From: Torymus aiolomorphi
Lineage: Eukaryota; Arthropoda; Insecta; Hymenoptera; Torymidae
Assembly: GCA_036365515.1 (NCBI GenBank)
Contig: CM070875.1
Coordinates: 93,788,628-93,852,627 of the forward strand
DNA: 64,000 bases
Direction of reading: 5' to 3'
A program made the translations under genes and the position numbers. Every line of letters begins with the position of its first letter. Position 1 is the stretch's first letter. The notes under the pieces were generated by a model. The model made no database searches and was not told the origin of the DNA. It worked only from the letters and a program-made list of their open reading frames with translations. This document shows, in pieces, positions 32,116 to 43,090 of the stretch.

Positions 32116-34271
32116 ATGGCGAGTTCGGTAAGAAAAGCCGTCGAGGATTGGTGTAAGTGCCTCAGCGATGAAGAGCTACAGCAATACATGCAAGTCCTCG
32201 GTTTAAGAATGGATGGCAGACTATTCACGAGATTGATCCGCCTCAGCCGGTGGCTATCCGGCGACTACGATCCCAGGGATTTTGCGGGGTTAGTCGCCGA
32301 TGATGAGGATTCGACACTGTTGGAGCGCATGAACGCACGTGAAGCGTTCGTGGATCACGTTATCCCCATCAGTGACAAGCCACATCCACTCGAGATACTG
32401 AAGTCGGACGCGACAGAGGCACAGTGCCTCGAGCGAAGCACTGTACGGGCAGCGGATGCCCCAGGTGCACAAGTTGAGGGCGACTCGATCGGGGCTGAGG
32501 AGAGTACCGGACGTCAATTGGAAAATGGCACAACGCACACGATTACGATGGCGGACGGTACGACGGTTCAAGTCCCGAACGAGTGGGCAGCATATGTCGA
32601 GGGAATGGAAGCCAGATTGCGGAGGATAGAAGAGACCCTCCGGACATTGACTGGCAAGTCAACAACCCGTCCGACGAGTGACACGACAGAGCTCGTCGGG
32701 ACAGGTGGAGAAGCCAATCACGACGATTCGGCAAACTCGACGCCCACGTTATCTAACGTTGTCTGCCACAGGACGAAGAAACCGCAGCGAGGAACTCCGA
32801 ACAAGATGGAAGAACGATAAGAAGAGTCAGGATGCAGCAACCATCCCCCGGTGATAGAATATCACCGACGCCACCCATCCCGCTCCCGCGCCGAATGAGC
32901 CGCGGCGATGCGTGGAGAGGGGGGAGCTGAGAATCGAGTGCGAAACACTTCCGATTCTGAGCAACGGCGCGATTCGCGGGATGCGACGTTGCTGACGGCG
33001 AAACACAACGTCAAAGATACGACCGGCGGAACACCAAGGGATGTCGATCAAATAGTTCGACGTTGGGGAATGAGGTTCGCCGGAGATCGAGAGGAAAATA
33101 TCGACTTGTTCCTCGATAGAGTCGAAGAGAGATGCGTGGAGAGGGGGGAGCTGAGAATCGAGTGCGAAACACTTCCGATTCTGAGCAACGGCGCGATTCG
33201 CGGGATGCGACGTTGCTGACGGCGAAACACAACGTCAAAGATACGACCGGCGGAACACCAAGGGATGTCGATCAAATAGTTCGACGTTGGGGAATGAGGT
33301 TCGCCGGAGATCGAGAGGAAAATATCGACTTGTTCCTCGATAGAGTCGAAGAGAGATGGGCCTCAGCGAAGCTCCCGGAAGACGAGAAATTAAGTGCTTT
33401 GCCCGAACTCTTCGTCGGGGTGGCCGGGGTGTGGGCCCGTTCCCATAGACAGAGTTGGTCCACGTGGAATGAATTTCGCCGGAAAATTCATCGATGGGTC
33501 GGCGTGAAAGACCGGTTCCACCAGCGCTTAGCCCACGAGGTGGCGATGCGCACCCAAGGACCCGACGATTCGGTGCGTGACTTCATCGCCTGCCCCGAGG
33601 CAATGATGAGTAAGATGGAGCCACCACCGCCCCTCGAAACCCAGCTGGGAACGTTTCGTCGAAATACGAAGCCACGGCTGCAGCAGCGGGTTAGACGAGG
33701 GGAATTCGCCGATGTCGATACGCTATCCGACACAGCGGGGGAGGCCGAGTTAGCGGGGCACGCCGAAAAGCGTTATAAGCCCCCGCCTCCACCAGATGCT
33801 CGTGTTTGCGCTGAGTTAGCGCACAGGGCACCCAAAGCGGCACTGTTAAGGGAGAAGGGAGCGGCGGTTGAGGACAAGGAGCCGCCGCCGGTATCGTCCC
33901 CCCAGAACAATGAAACGCTGGACGAGGTGCTGGAGCGCTTCTCCCAAATGATTTTGGAAGGGATGAAGCAGATCAGCTCCGGATACGCGCTGTCAGCCTC
34001 TTCATCAGAGACATCTGCGTCTCGGACCGAATCGCCAGAGAGCCAGAAAAAGAAGAACAGAAAATTTCGGCGATATCGGAAGGAGAGCTCGGATAGCAGC
34101 GGCCCGTTCAGCTCGAGTAGCGAGACGAACACCGACGACCGAGCAGGCACAGGCTCCGACGGAACAGTCGGCACGAGGGCGGCAGCGTACGGGCCGTGGA
34201 AGTGCTGGGACTGCCGGGTGCCTGGTCACATTCGCCGAGAGTGCCCGAATCGAACGAGAGGCCCTCGGTAA
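32116..34271 (+). pseudogene. Gag polyprotein with zinc knuckle, split by a 224 bp duplication
   Basis: The first ORF (32116-32820, MASSVRKAVEDWCKCLSDEE) has a helical N-terminal domain, then a region with YVEGMEARLRRIEETLRTL, and ends at 32820. The second (33132-34271) has a retrotransposon-gag domain (AGDREENIDLFLDRVEERWA, then VARLAHEVAM-type helices) and a Ser/Glu/Lys-rich linker. One CCHC knuckle CWDCRVPGHIRREC lies near 34200-34245. A 224 bp direct duplication (32908-33131 repeated at 33132-33355) breaks the frame between the parts, since 224 is not a multiple of three. The role is particle assembly and RNA packaging. Nothing after 34271 resembles pol. Confidence 0.7.
32908..33355. repeat. 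224 bp tandem duplication in gag
   Basis: The unit beginning ATGCGTGGAGAGGGGGGAGC at 32908 is repeated at 33132 with no difference that I can see. Confidence 0.9.
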
Positions 34272-34804
34272 ACGAGTTCGTCTGCTGACGACACGCAGTG
34301 AACTTGTGAACACTGGCGGGTCGGGTACGGAGCGAGGGAGGCGAATCCTTCCATCGTACGAACCAGCAGAAAGGGGGTTTTCCCCCTGGAACAACGAGAC
34401 ATCCCCTCCAAGAGACGAAGGAGTCGTTCAAGGATGAGAGATCGCGACCGCCGAGGGATCGAACGGTGAAGAGCGACCCACCGAAAGCCGGCGGAGCGCC
34501 GCCGAGCAGCGAGCGCCATGCGATCGGGTGAAAGCGTCCCCGGGGACGCCCGCGCGGATCGGTTTGCGTCGCGATACGGACGGCAGGAGGAGGAATCCCA
34601 GAAACCCCCGAAAGCCCTATAGAACACGGAAGTTGCGAGGGCAACGACGAAAAGGAGAGGGAGGTAAATCGGTTCGAGACAGGAACGGACGGAAGTTCGA
34701 GTCCTGCGATATCTCTCCGGAGAGGTAGCCGACGCGCCCCCGTGTAAGGGATTCAAGGATGCAGAGCAGACTATCCAGGGTATAGTCCGCGTCTGGGCGG
34801 GGGG
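34272..34804 (+). other. 3' untranslated internal region and polypurine tract
   Basis: No pol-like sequence. It ends with GGGCGGGGGG (34795-34804) right before LTR2, the expected polypurine tract. Part of this stretch is repeated inverted at 37335-37947. Confidence 0.6.
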
Positions 34805-36142
34805 TGTAACGGCAGGCGCGTCTGTGTGTGTGTATGTGCGCGAACACGGAGCTCGGATCGAGCCGATCTCCGACGCACGGTATACACACAGGTAGTTGAC
34901 CGAAAACATAAACATACCGCCGCCTTGGAGAAGGCAAGGCCGACAATTGCGGCACGAGAATTCGCAAATAGAGTCGGGCTTGTCCTCGTATGACGCCGGG
35001 GGCTTGCGTGTGTGTGTGTAGTTGCTCGCACGTGTAAAGTACCGAGCGCAACTACGACACACAATGAGCCCCGAAATGAAAACTCGCGACAACCTTGCGC
35101 GAGGGGGAAGGAGAGCGAGAGACAGAGCCCGGCAGTATTGCTTCTGCCGTAGCTAAGGCAGCTGCTCGTCCCCCGTGCGCGATGACTTGGAGAGTCAGAG
35201 TGTAGTGCACGAGAGGGAGAGAGAGAGAGACGCTGCAACGAGCGGTGCAATAGTGCAGCGAAGGAGAGAGAGAGACGCAGCACGGCGCCGAGAGCCGCGT
35301 TCCCTCGTGGTTGAGAGAGAGGGAGAGAGAGCCACGCTCAACCGCGGCCGAGAGCGCAAGTGAGAGAGGAAGGGAGCATCGCGGCTGAAGCCAGCTACGG
35401 CCGAGCCGACTCGCGGGAGCGAGAGAGAGAGACGCGGCAGCACACGGCAGCCGACACCGCCGAGAGGGTCCGATCAAGCCCTGACTATAGGCGACGGAGG
35501 TAAGTCCTGGCCAGGCGATCGCGTGCCTCCCCCCGAGGACGACGAGCGTCTGGGGAGCGAGACCCGCGCGAGTGAGTGAGGCCGCTGATGCGCGCGCGAG
35601 AGTCAATCGCGCGCGACGATCGGCCTACGTCGGCGCGAGCCGCTTTTGCGCGTACGTGTGTGCAACCGCGCACACACGTACTTCGCGTACGCGGGCGCAC
35701 CACCCGAGTCGGCGCGTACCTAGAGTACGCGCCGCGCGTGTGAATAGTGAACAGCCTCCAGGGCTCCAATAAAGATAATTCGTTGCTTTTATTTGTTCGC
35801 GTATTATTTCACGCAGCCTAATTTCAATTCCCTATTCGGTGGCACGGTGAAGAATACCGCCGGCCTCCGCGGTCGCGAGTACGTAGTACTCGCGTAATAA
35901 CTGAGCAGCTGGGACAGCACGCTCGAGAGAGAGCGCGACGACGAAGTCGCGCGTTGTAACGGAGCGAAAAGGCGCGGCTGCTGCTGAAAGCAGCCGACGG
36001 CGAGCAACAGCACGGAGCTGACGAGCCGCTAGTCATCGAGGGTTGGCACGAGTAAGTGCTCGCGCCTGTTAATTGCTGCGCCGTTCATCGGCAAGTCCGC
36101 GTTGAGATGTAGCGCATCGAGGACAGCTTTTAGCCCGTTACA
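34805..36142 (+). repeat. LTR2 (1,338 bp)
   Basis: Matches LTR1 with scattered substitutions and one deletion of about 37 bp. It ends AGCCCGTTACA, then switches directly to inverted LTR sequence. Confidence 0.9.
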
Positions 36143-37947
36143 ACTCGCGACTTCGTCGTCGCGCTCTCTCTCGAGCTTGCTGTCCCAGCTGCTCAGTTAT
36201 CACGCGAGTACTACGTACCCGCGACCGCGGAGGCCGGCGGTATTCTTCACCGTGCCACCGAATAGGGAATTGAAATTAGGCTGCGTGAAATAATACGCGA
36301 ACAATAAAAGCAACGAATTATCTTTATTGGAGCCCTAGAGGCTGTTCACTATTTACACGCGCGGCGAGTGCTCTAGGTACGCGCCGACTCGGGTGTTGCG
36401 CCCGCGCACGCTAAGTACGTGTGTGCGCGGTCGCACACACGTACGCGCAAAAGCGGCTCGCGCCGACGTAGGCCGATCGTCGCGCGCGATCGACTCTCGC
36501 GCGCGCATCGGCGGCCTCACTCACTCGCGCGGGTCTCGCTCCCCGGACGCTCGTCGTCCTCGGGGGGAGGCACGCGATCGCCTAGCCAGGACTTACCTCC
36601 GCCGCCTATAGTCAGGGCTTGATCGGACCCTCTCGGCGGTGTCGGCTGCCGTGTGCTGCCGCGTCTCTCTCTCTCTCTCCCCTCTTCTCTCGGCCGCGGG
36701 GCTCTCGCTCTCTCTCTCGCTCCCGCGAGTCGGCTCGGCCGTAGCTGGCTTCAGCCGCGATGCTCCCTTCCTCTCTCACTTGCGCTCTCGGCCGCGGTTG
36801 AGCGTGGCTCTCTCTCCCTCTCTCTCAACCACGAGGGAACGCGGCTCTCGGCGCCGTGCTGCATCTCTCTCTCTCTCCTTCGCTGCACTATTGCACCGCT
36901 CGTTGCAGCGTCTCTCTCTCTCTCCCTCTCGTGCACTACACTCGGACTCTCCAAGTCCTCGCGCACGGGAGACGAGCAGCTGCCTTAGCTACGGCAGAAG
37001 CGATACTGCCGGGCTCTGTCTCTCGCTCTCCTTCCCCCTCGCGCAAGGTTGTCGCGAGTTTTCATTTCGGGGCTCATTGTGTGTCGTAGTTGCGCTCGGT
37101 ACTTTACACATGCGAGCAACTACACACACACACACGCAAGCCCCCGGAGTCATACGAGGACAAGCCCGACTCTACTTGCGAATTCTCATGCCACAATTGT
37201 CGGCCTTGCCTTCTCCAAGGCCGCGATATGTTTATGTTTTCGGTCAACTACCTGTGTGTATACCGTGCGTCGGAGATCGGCTCGATCCGAGCTCCGTGTT
37301 CGCGCACATACACACACACAGACGCGCCTGCCGTTACACCCCCCATCCAGACGCGGACTATACCCTGGATAGTCTGCTCTGCATCCTTGAATCCCTTACA
37401 CGGGGGCGCATCGGCTACCTCTCCGGAGAGATATCGCAGGACTCGAACTTCCGTCCGTGCCTGCCTCGAACCGATTTACCTCCCTCTCCTTTTCGTCATT
37501 GTCCTCGGAACTTCCGCGTTCTATAGGGCTTTCGGGGGTTTCTCGGATTCCTCCTCCTGCCGTCCGTATCGCGACGCAAACCGATCCGCGCGGGCGTCCC
37601 CGGGGACGCTTTCACCGGATCGCATGACGCTCGCTGCTCGGCGGCGCTCCGCCGGCTTTCGGTGGGTCGCTCTTCACCGGTCGATCCCTCGGCGGTCGCG
37701 ATCTCTCATCCTTGAACGGCTCCTTCGTCTCTTGGAGGGGATGTCTCGTTGTTCCAGGGGGAAAACCCCCCTTCTGCTGGTTCGTACGATGGAAGGATTC
37801 GTCTCCCTCGCTCCGTACCCGACCCGCCAGTGTTTACAAGTTCACTGCGTGTCGTCAGCAGACGAACTCGTTTACCGAGGGCCTCTCGTTCGATTCGGGC
37901 ACTCTCGGCGAATGTGACCAGGCACCCGGCAGTCCCAGCACTTCCAT
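36143..37947 (-). repeat. Inverted LTR and internal segment
   Basis: Reverse complement of LTR from about position 35955 back to its start (36143 to 37338), then of the internal 3' region back to the knuckle region of gag (37339-37947). The LTR part keeps the 37 bp segment that LTR2 lacks, so it is not a simple fold-back of LTR2. Confidence 0.85.
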
Positions 37948-38143
37948 AGCCCGTTACAACTGGCGCCCATAACGTGTGGAAACACGGACACCTGCCACCG
38001 ACGAGCGTGCGGGGAGGGAATAAAATGTTAGGAGGAGAGAGGGTTGGCACGAGTAAGTGCTCGCGCCTGTTAATTGCTGCGCCGTTCATCGGCAAGTCCG
38101 CGTCGAGATATAGCGCATCGAGGACAGCTTTTAGTCCGTTACA
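37948..38143 (+). repeat. Terminal fragment: LTR end, PBS and LTR 3' end
   Basis: AGCCCGTTACA plus the PBS and 5' leader (37948 to about 38016), about 20 bp of unrelated sequence, then the last 100 bp of an LTR ending in CCGTTACA at 38143, followed by GTAC. Confidence 0.75.
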
Positions 38144-38148
38144 GTACA

Positions 38149-38810
38149 TTTTAGTTTGTATAAGTATTTCAATTATTTAAATAGATATTTCAATTCACAA
38201 CTTATTGCTATCTTCATAACTTTGGAACAATGCTTAATGTCTAAATATAAGTATTTCAGTTTTTAACTTATTAGCTACCTATCATAACTTTGGACGAATG
38301 CTTCACTTTTCATTTTAAATTTTCTATCTATATTTATATAAATAATAAAGTAATAAACTTTTAATTTCTTATTGCATCAACAATGAAATTGTAAACTTCT
38401 TGGCTACCTTTACATGAACATAAACTATAAACTTTTCACTTCTCTTTACATAAACAATAGTATCTGCTATAATTTATAGTAATACATTTCAGTTTGTAAA
38501 AAAGTATTTCAATTTTCAACTTATTATTTAAATAGATATTTCAATTTTCAACTTATTATTTAAATAGATATTTAAATTTTCAGCTTATTGCAACCTTTCA
38601 TAACTTTGAAACAATGCTTCACTTTTCATTTTAAATTTTCTATCTATCTTTACATAAATAATCAACTCATAAACTTGTAATTTATCATTGCATAAACAAT
38701 GAAATTGTAAACTTCTTGGCTACCTTTACATGAACAGTAAACGAATAAACTTTTCACTTATCTTTACATAAACAATTGCATTTGTTATAATTTATAGTAA
38801 TAGACTGTAT
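38149..38810. repeat. Tandem duplication of about 335 bp beside recombinase gene
   Basis: 38149-38486 and 38487 to about 38810 share ordered blocks such as CATTTTAAATTTTCTATCTA and AACTTCTTGGCTACCTTTAC. AT-rich. The second copy overlaps the 3' end of the recombinase gene at 38754, so its 3' UTR seems duplicated. Confidence 0.65.
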
Positions 38811-40464
38811 TTCACAACCTTGGAACAAAGTTTTTGGGTCAACTACATTTACGGTATCTTTCATTGAACCAAATTTTACTCTTTTTGAATCAGGTTCACA
38901 AAGGTTAGTTTTGAAATCATTTTCCTTGTCAGGAGATTCAGTTTTATTCAATGAATCTTTTGTACTGTAGTTATCGGTCTGGAAATCATCATGTGCAATA
39001 TGTGATGGCATAATATTACTGGATCTTGATTCCTTCAAATAAGGCTTAGCAACTTTATTCGATAATATTTCTGTTTTTTGTGAATTTTCATCATTCGAAT
39101 GAACATAATTAGCTATACTATGAGGATGCTTTGAGGTTGATGGCTGCGCTAACACTTGTACACTTTGATCATTCGAATGAACATAATTAGCTATACTATT
39201 AGGATGCTTTGAGGTTGATGGCTGCGCTAACACTTGTGTACTTTGATCATTCGAATGAACATAATTAGCTGTACTATTAGGATATTTTGAGGTTAATGGC
39301 TCATCAACAGTTGATATTTCTATAGTACTATTATTAATTGTACCATTTGTTGCAATTGTCTTTTCTGCTGTTGTACTATTTTTCTGTACAGTAGAAAATA
39401 TACTGTTGATAGGTGGATGATTAAAAAAATGACTTTTTTGTGTCTTATCTGAGTTAGCTATCAAATTAAATATCTTTTTCTTATTTGCTATAGAAAAATG
39501 TATGTATCCTTGAGCCACTGCATCTGATTTCCAGCCTCCATGATTTTTGACAAGAACTAAGTTTGCACCTGCATTTTATAAAGCAGTTGCTGAGCTTCGC
39601 CTGAAGCAGTGGCCTGTATATTTTTCTGGCTCGGGTAATTGCAAAAATGTTGCAATAATACTAGGTACTTCGCTGATCTTATTCTTGCCAATAAACTGTC
39701 GTGTACATTTTCCTTTTTGATAAGTAACAAAAAATCTATCATCATGTAAGTTAGTAGGCCTCAGTAATTGATACTTTTTAACAATATCGTAGTAGTCATT
39801 TGAAATAATGAAGTTACGTGAAATATACGTCTTTGTTTCATTAACTGTAACTATAAAGTGATTATTGTAGTCTTCAACATCACTTACCTTCAAGTTGTGA
39901 ATTTCTTGGCATCGTAAGCAACCAAAAAATCCAATAGTGAGAATTGCCTGAAATGATATATCATTTTAGCAAATATTTCAATTTATGTATTAACATATTT
40001 AATGCGAGTGAAAAATAATTTAGACAAACCTTTATAGACAAGTAGATGGTATCTTCATCAAGATTCAGAAACTTATTTACATCAACTATGGTAAAAGTTT
40101 TTGGCTTCTTTGGTTGGTAACCTTTGTTTTTATTTGACAAGTATGTTTCCAAATTTTGATAATTTTCAATATTTACTCTCTCTTTTAAACTCAAAGTAGT
40201 TCTCAATTTGGACCAAATACTCCATAGCGTTGGAGGTTTTAATTTTTTGGATAACTCTTGAAAATATACAAGAAATACACTTTCATCAAAGGATGCTGAG
40301 TTTTCTTTTTTCCATTGCATGAAGTCCACATATGTTTTGAGATAAAGTTGCTTAGATTTTAAAGGCAACAAATCATTCAGAACCAATTCTGCTTCTTTTT
40401 CAAAATTTCGCATAAGTAATTCTGTATCAAAATACTCATCATCAGATGAATCTTCTGAAGTCAT
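38754..40464 (-). pseudogene. Crypton-like tyrosine recombinase, one intron, one stop
   Basis: Exon 1 (40464-40030, MTSEDSSDDEYFDTELLMRN) and exon 2 (39947-38754) flank an 82 bp intron (GTTTGT...CAG) in phase 0. Exon 2 opens AILTIGFFGCLRCQEIHNLK with the first catalytic Arg, followed by the HxxR box (YTGHCFRRSSATAL), NHGGWKSDAVAQGY with the His/Trp position, and the candidate Tyr. These are the R-H-R-Y residues of tyrosine recombinases as in Cryptons. A TAA at 39576-39578, between the HxxR box and the Tyr, is the only break seen. The C-terminal 240 residues are Ser/Asn/Thr-rich with three repeats of a SIANYVHSNDQS-type unit. Role: recombination of circular element DNA into short sites (family knowledge). 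Confidence 0.75.
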
Positions 40465-41245
40465 CTTGTCTATTCTAATAAATATTAACTGATTTTATTG
40501 TAAAAATCAATATCTCTCTCAATTTTGAACTTCAATAACTCAAGTGCTTTCTCTTTTGTGTTTTTTTGAGGTTATTTATAGTATTTTCTGCTGAAGGAAT
40601 AAACATATTAAAATTTATGTTTTGATCGATTACTGTGTATAAATACATATTTGTTAATTATAAGTTATCTATTTACAAGTTTGACAGTGAATGTAAACAA
40701 AAAGTAGTTTTTTTTACTGAATATAACTGTATTGGTGTTCTTGTGAAACAACGAACTTCCTTCTACTAATTCTGATTAATTGATTGTATTTGAATGCGAG
40801 AATACTTCTGATACAACGTAGATCTTTAATACCAATTGACTATAAATATTGCACTCGATATTGCAAAACAATCACTTTGCAGAATGATTTACGACCGGTA
40901 GCCAATATATCTTTAGTCTATGAACATTGCATAGATAGGCTTGCGCTTAGAAACAACCTCGCTGTAAAGTTTTACCTAGAGCGTACTCGGCCTACTTTAG
41001 CGTCCGCTAGGAGGGGCTAAAGTACACACTTTACGCGTGGTGTGGGGAAAACTTTCTTTTTCAATAGTTTTTATAATGCGTAAAATTTATCGAGAAAACT
41101 CTCCAAAAAGCGTAGAGTGAGAGAGATAGGAATATCTTTTCTCTCTCTCATCTTCCTTCTTCGTCGCAGTAGTATAGCGTTCTCTCTCGCTCTTGGAGAA
41201 GGATACGAGCCGCCAGAAAACACCCTAGAGAAGGGATGAGCGCTC
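40465..41245. other. Unassigned sequence upstream of recombinase gene
   Basis: AT-rich, then a small CT/GA-rich patch (41115-41190). An open frame at 40784-41020 has no recognisable motif. No Crypton border was identified. Confidence 0.4.
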
Positions 41246-41349
41246 GCTCTGTGTTAGAGCATAGGGTTCTCCCGCTTGGCGAAACTGTGGCGCTTTAACA
41301 CAGAGCGCCCGCTCTGTGTTAGAGTATTGGATTCTCCCCGCTTGACGAA
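41246..41349. repeat. Short direct and inverted repeat (CGCTCTGTGTTAGAG)
   Basis: CGCTCTGTGTTAGAG...TTCTCCC...CGCTTGGCGAAA occurs at about 41246-41284 and again at 41310-41349. Between them, GCTTTAACACAGAGCG is the inverse of the start of each unit, so a hairpin is possible. Confidence 0.7.
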
Positions 41350-41576
41350 AAGGTGAAGGGAGATCGCCCCAACATTGTAAACATAGGAGCAGTTAAAATA
41401 CTACAGCCGCCGCCGCACGCATCATCGCTGATTCGACAAGATGCCCAAGCCGCGAGTCCTGATTTGATACCGCAGCTTTTTGAGGGAGGAGCAGTGTACA
41501 AACCAGATCAGTCCGAGATCTCGGTCGACTAACTTTTGAATAAAAAGTAAGTGTAGATCTAAAAAAAATTTTTGGG

Positions 41577-41988
41577 GGTCCAAAGTTTAGACGACTCACT
41601 TGAAAATTGAAGTCAACTATAGACGTGCTCGGTTTCGATATAAGCTACTGCAGATTGTGCAAAATTTCGAAATTCTAAATTACGAAAATCATATTTTCAA
41701 ATCTAACAATTCACCTACTGTTCAAAACATCGAATTTCATCAATATGATTTCAAAGCAAATATAACTTGTTTCTAATGATTTATTTCGAAATATGTTTAT
41801 TGTATCCCTATTAAAATTCTATTAATGAAATTCGATGTTTTGGACAGTAGGTGAATTGTTAGATTTGAAAATATGATTTTCGTAATTTAGAATTTCGAAA
41901 TTTTGCACAATCTGAAGTAGCTTATATCGAAACCGAGCACGTCTATAGTTGACTTCAATTTTCAAGTGAGTCGTCTAAACTTTGGACC
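41577..41988. mobile_element. Palindromic MITE (412 bp)
   Basis: Arms of about 165 bp, beginning GGTCCAAAGTTTAGACGACT at 41577 and its complement ending at 41988, enclose a loop of about 85 bp. No coding capacity. The flanks read GGG and TCCC, with no clear duplication. Confidence 0.8.
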
Positions 41989-42021
41989 TCCCACTCTCCC
42001 TTCTCCATCTTCTCGTTGCAC

Positions 42022-42640
42022 TGGCATAAGTAGTACAGATCAACTCTGGTCTAAGTCCTACATTCCGAGCAACTCCTATTAGGCAGTCCTTCAAGCCTAA
42101 GCGTAACGTGCCCGAATTGTGGCACAAGATATCGCAGGCGCACTGGACGCAACGATCGCCTGTCTTAACACTAGCATAAGTGACTACAGATCAACTCTGG
42201 TCTAAGTATCATATGTCGAAACTAGGCATAAACGACCGTCTGTACGCCACCCACGCAGTGAAGTGACAGAGCTGGGCATAAGTAATACAGGTCAGTAATG
42301 GTCTAAGTATTACATGCACTAAATTGGCACGTAACTGTGGTCGAGGTATCCAAATACATTGTGGGTATACAATCAGGGAGGCCGGTGAAAGTAATGGATG
42401 GAAATTAGTAACCAAAATTAATTATTTAAATTTGACTTTAACCTACCTATTGAGTAAATTTTCTTCCCCTCCCCCTTTCTCATTGCACGGGCATAAGTAG
42501 TACAGATGAACTCTGGTCTATGTCCTACATGCCGAGCAACTCCTACACCCACGCAGTGAAGCGTCAGAGGTAAGCATAAGTAATACAGATCAGCAATGGT
42601 CTAAGTATTACATGCCCTATGTTGACACGGAAACTGTGGT
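42022..42640. repeat. Five copies of a 42 bp GCATAAGTAGTACAGAT motif
   Basis: GGCATAAGTAGTACAGATCA...TGGTCTAAGTNNTACATG recurs near 42025, 42173, 42275, 42489 and 42574. A larger unit (CCCACGCAGTGAAG...GGTATCCAAAT) is present twice, near 42245-42360 and 42546-42655, about 310 bp apart. Confidence 0.75.
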
Positions 42641-42799
42641 TGAGGTATCCAAATAATTTGCGAGAATAAAAATCAGGGAGATAATTAAACTGAGGATCGG
42701 AAATTCATAACAGTTCCAATATTTAGTTGTTTTATAGTGCCGTTAGTTAATTGATTTAATGAAATACCACACGGTCGAAAATAGATATCTAAGCGATTC

Positions 42800-43090
42800 T
42801 ACCGGGCTTTTACGCTTCCGGGTTGTTTTACCGGGCTTTATGCTTTCGGGTACGTTTCGAAATTAATACATGCAGCAAACCTATATCATGCGCAACTGCC
42901 TCTGAGATTAATCTCTAAAGGATAAATACATGCACCACGCCTCTGAATATTGTGCGGTCCTCCCTCTGAGATTAGTTTTACTACTGGGCTTTATGCTGTC
43001 GGGTTGTTTTACCGGGCTTTATGCTTTCGGGTTGTGTCTAACGGGCTTTTATCCTTTCGGGCCGTTTTACCGGGCTTTATGCTTTCGGAT
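42800..43090. repeat. 28 bp minisatellite (ACCGGGCTTTATGCTTTCGG)
   Basis: Six imperfect copies: two at about 42802-42858, then four at about 42972-43088. About 110 bp of other sequence lies between the groups. Confidence 0.8.

Larger units (their letters stand above)
30144..38143 (+). mobile_element. Composite non-autonomous LTR element (gag only) with inverted segment
   Basis: Order: LTR1 (30144-31518), internal part with gag (31519-34804), LTR2 (34805-36142), an inverted stretch of LTR plus 3' internal sequence (36143 to about 37947), and a final piece with PBS and LTR 3' end (37948-38143). GTAC at 30140-30143 and again at 38144-38147 fits one 4 bp target duplication around the whole composite. 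The internal region encodes Gag with a zinc knuckle but no protease, RT or integrase, like the TR-GAG class of non-autonomous elements. It must depend on another element's enzymes. Confidence 0.75.

Noticed and set aside
32116..34271. Host gene with zinc knuckle
   Set aside because: It lies between a PBS and a PPT with LTRs on both sides, so it is an element gag.
36639..37526. Large Ser/Leu/Arg-rich open frames of 200-300 codons in the LTRs (also 30092-30853, 34226-35092, 37090-37917)
   Set aside because: They lie in GA/CT-rich LTR sequence, appear on both strands and in all LTR copies, and overlap each other; composition explains them.
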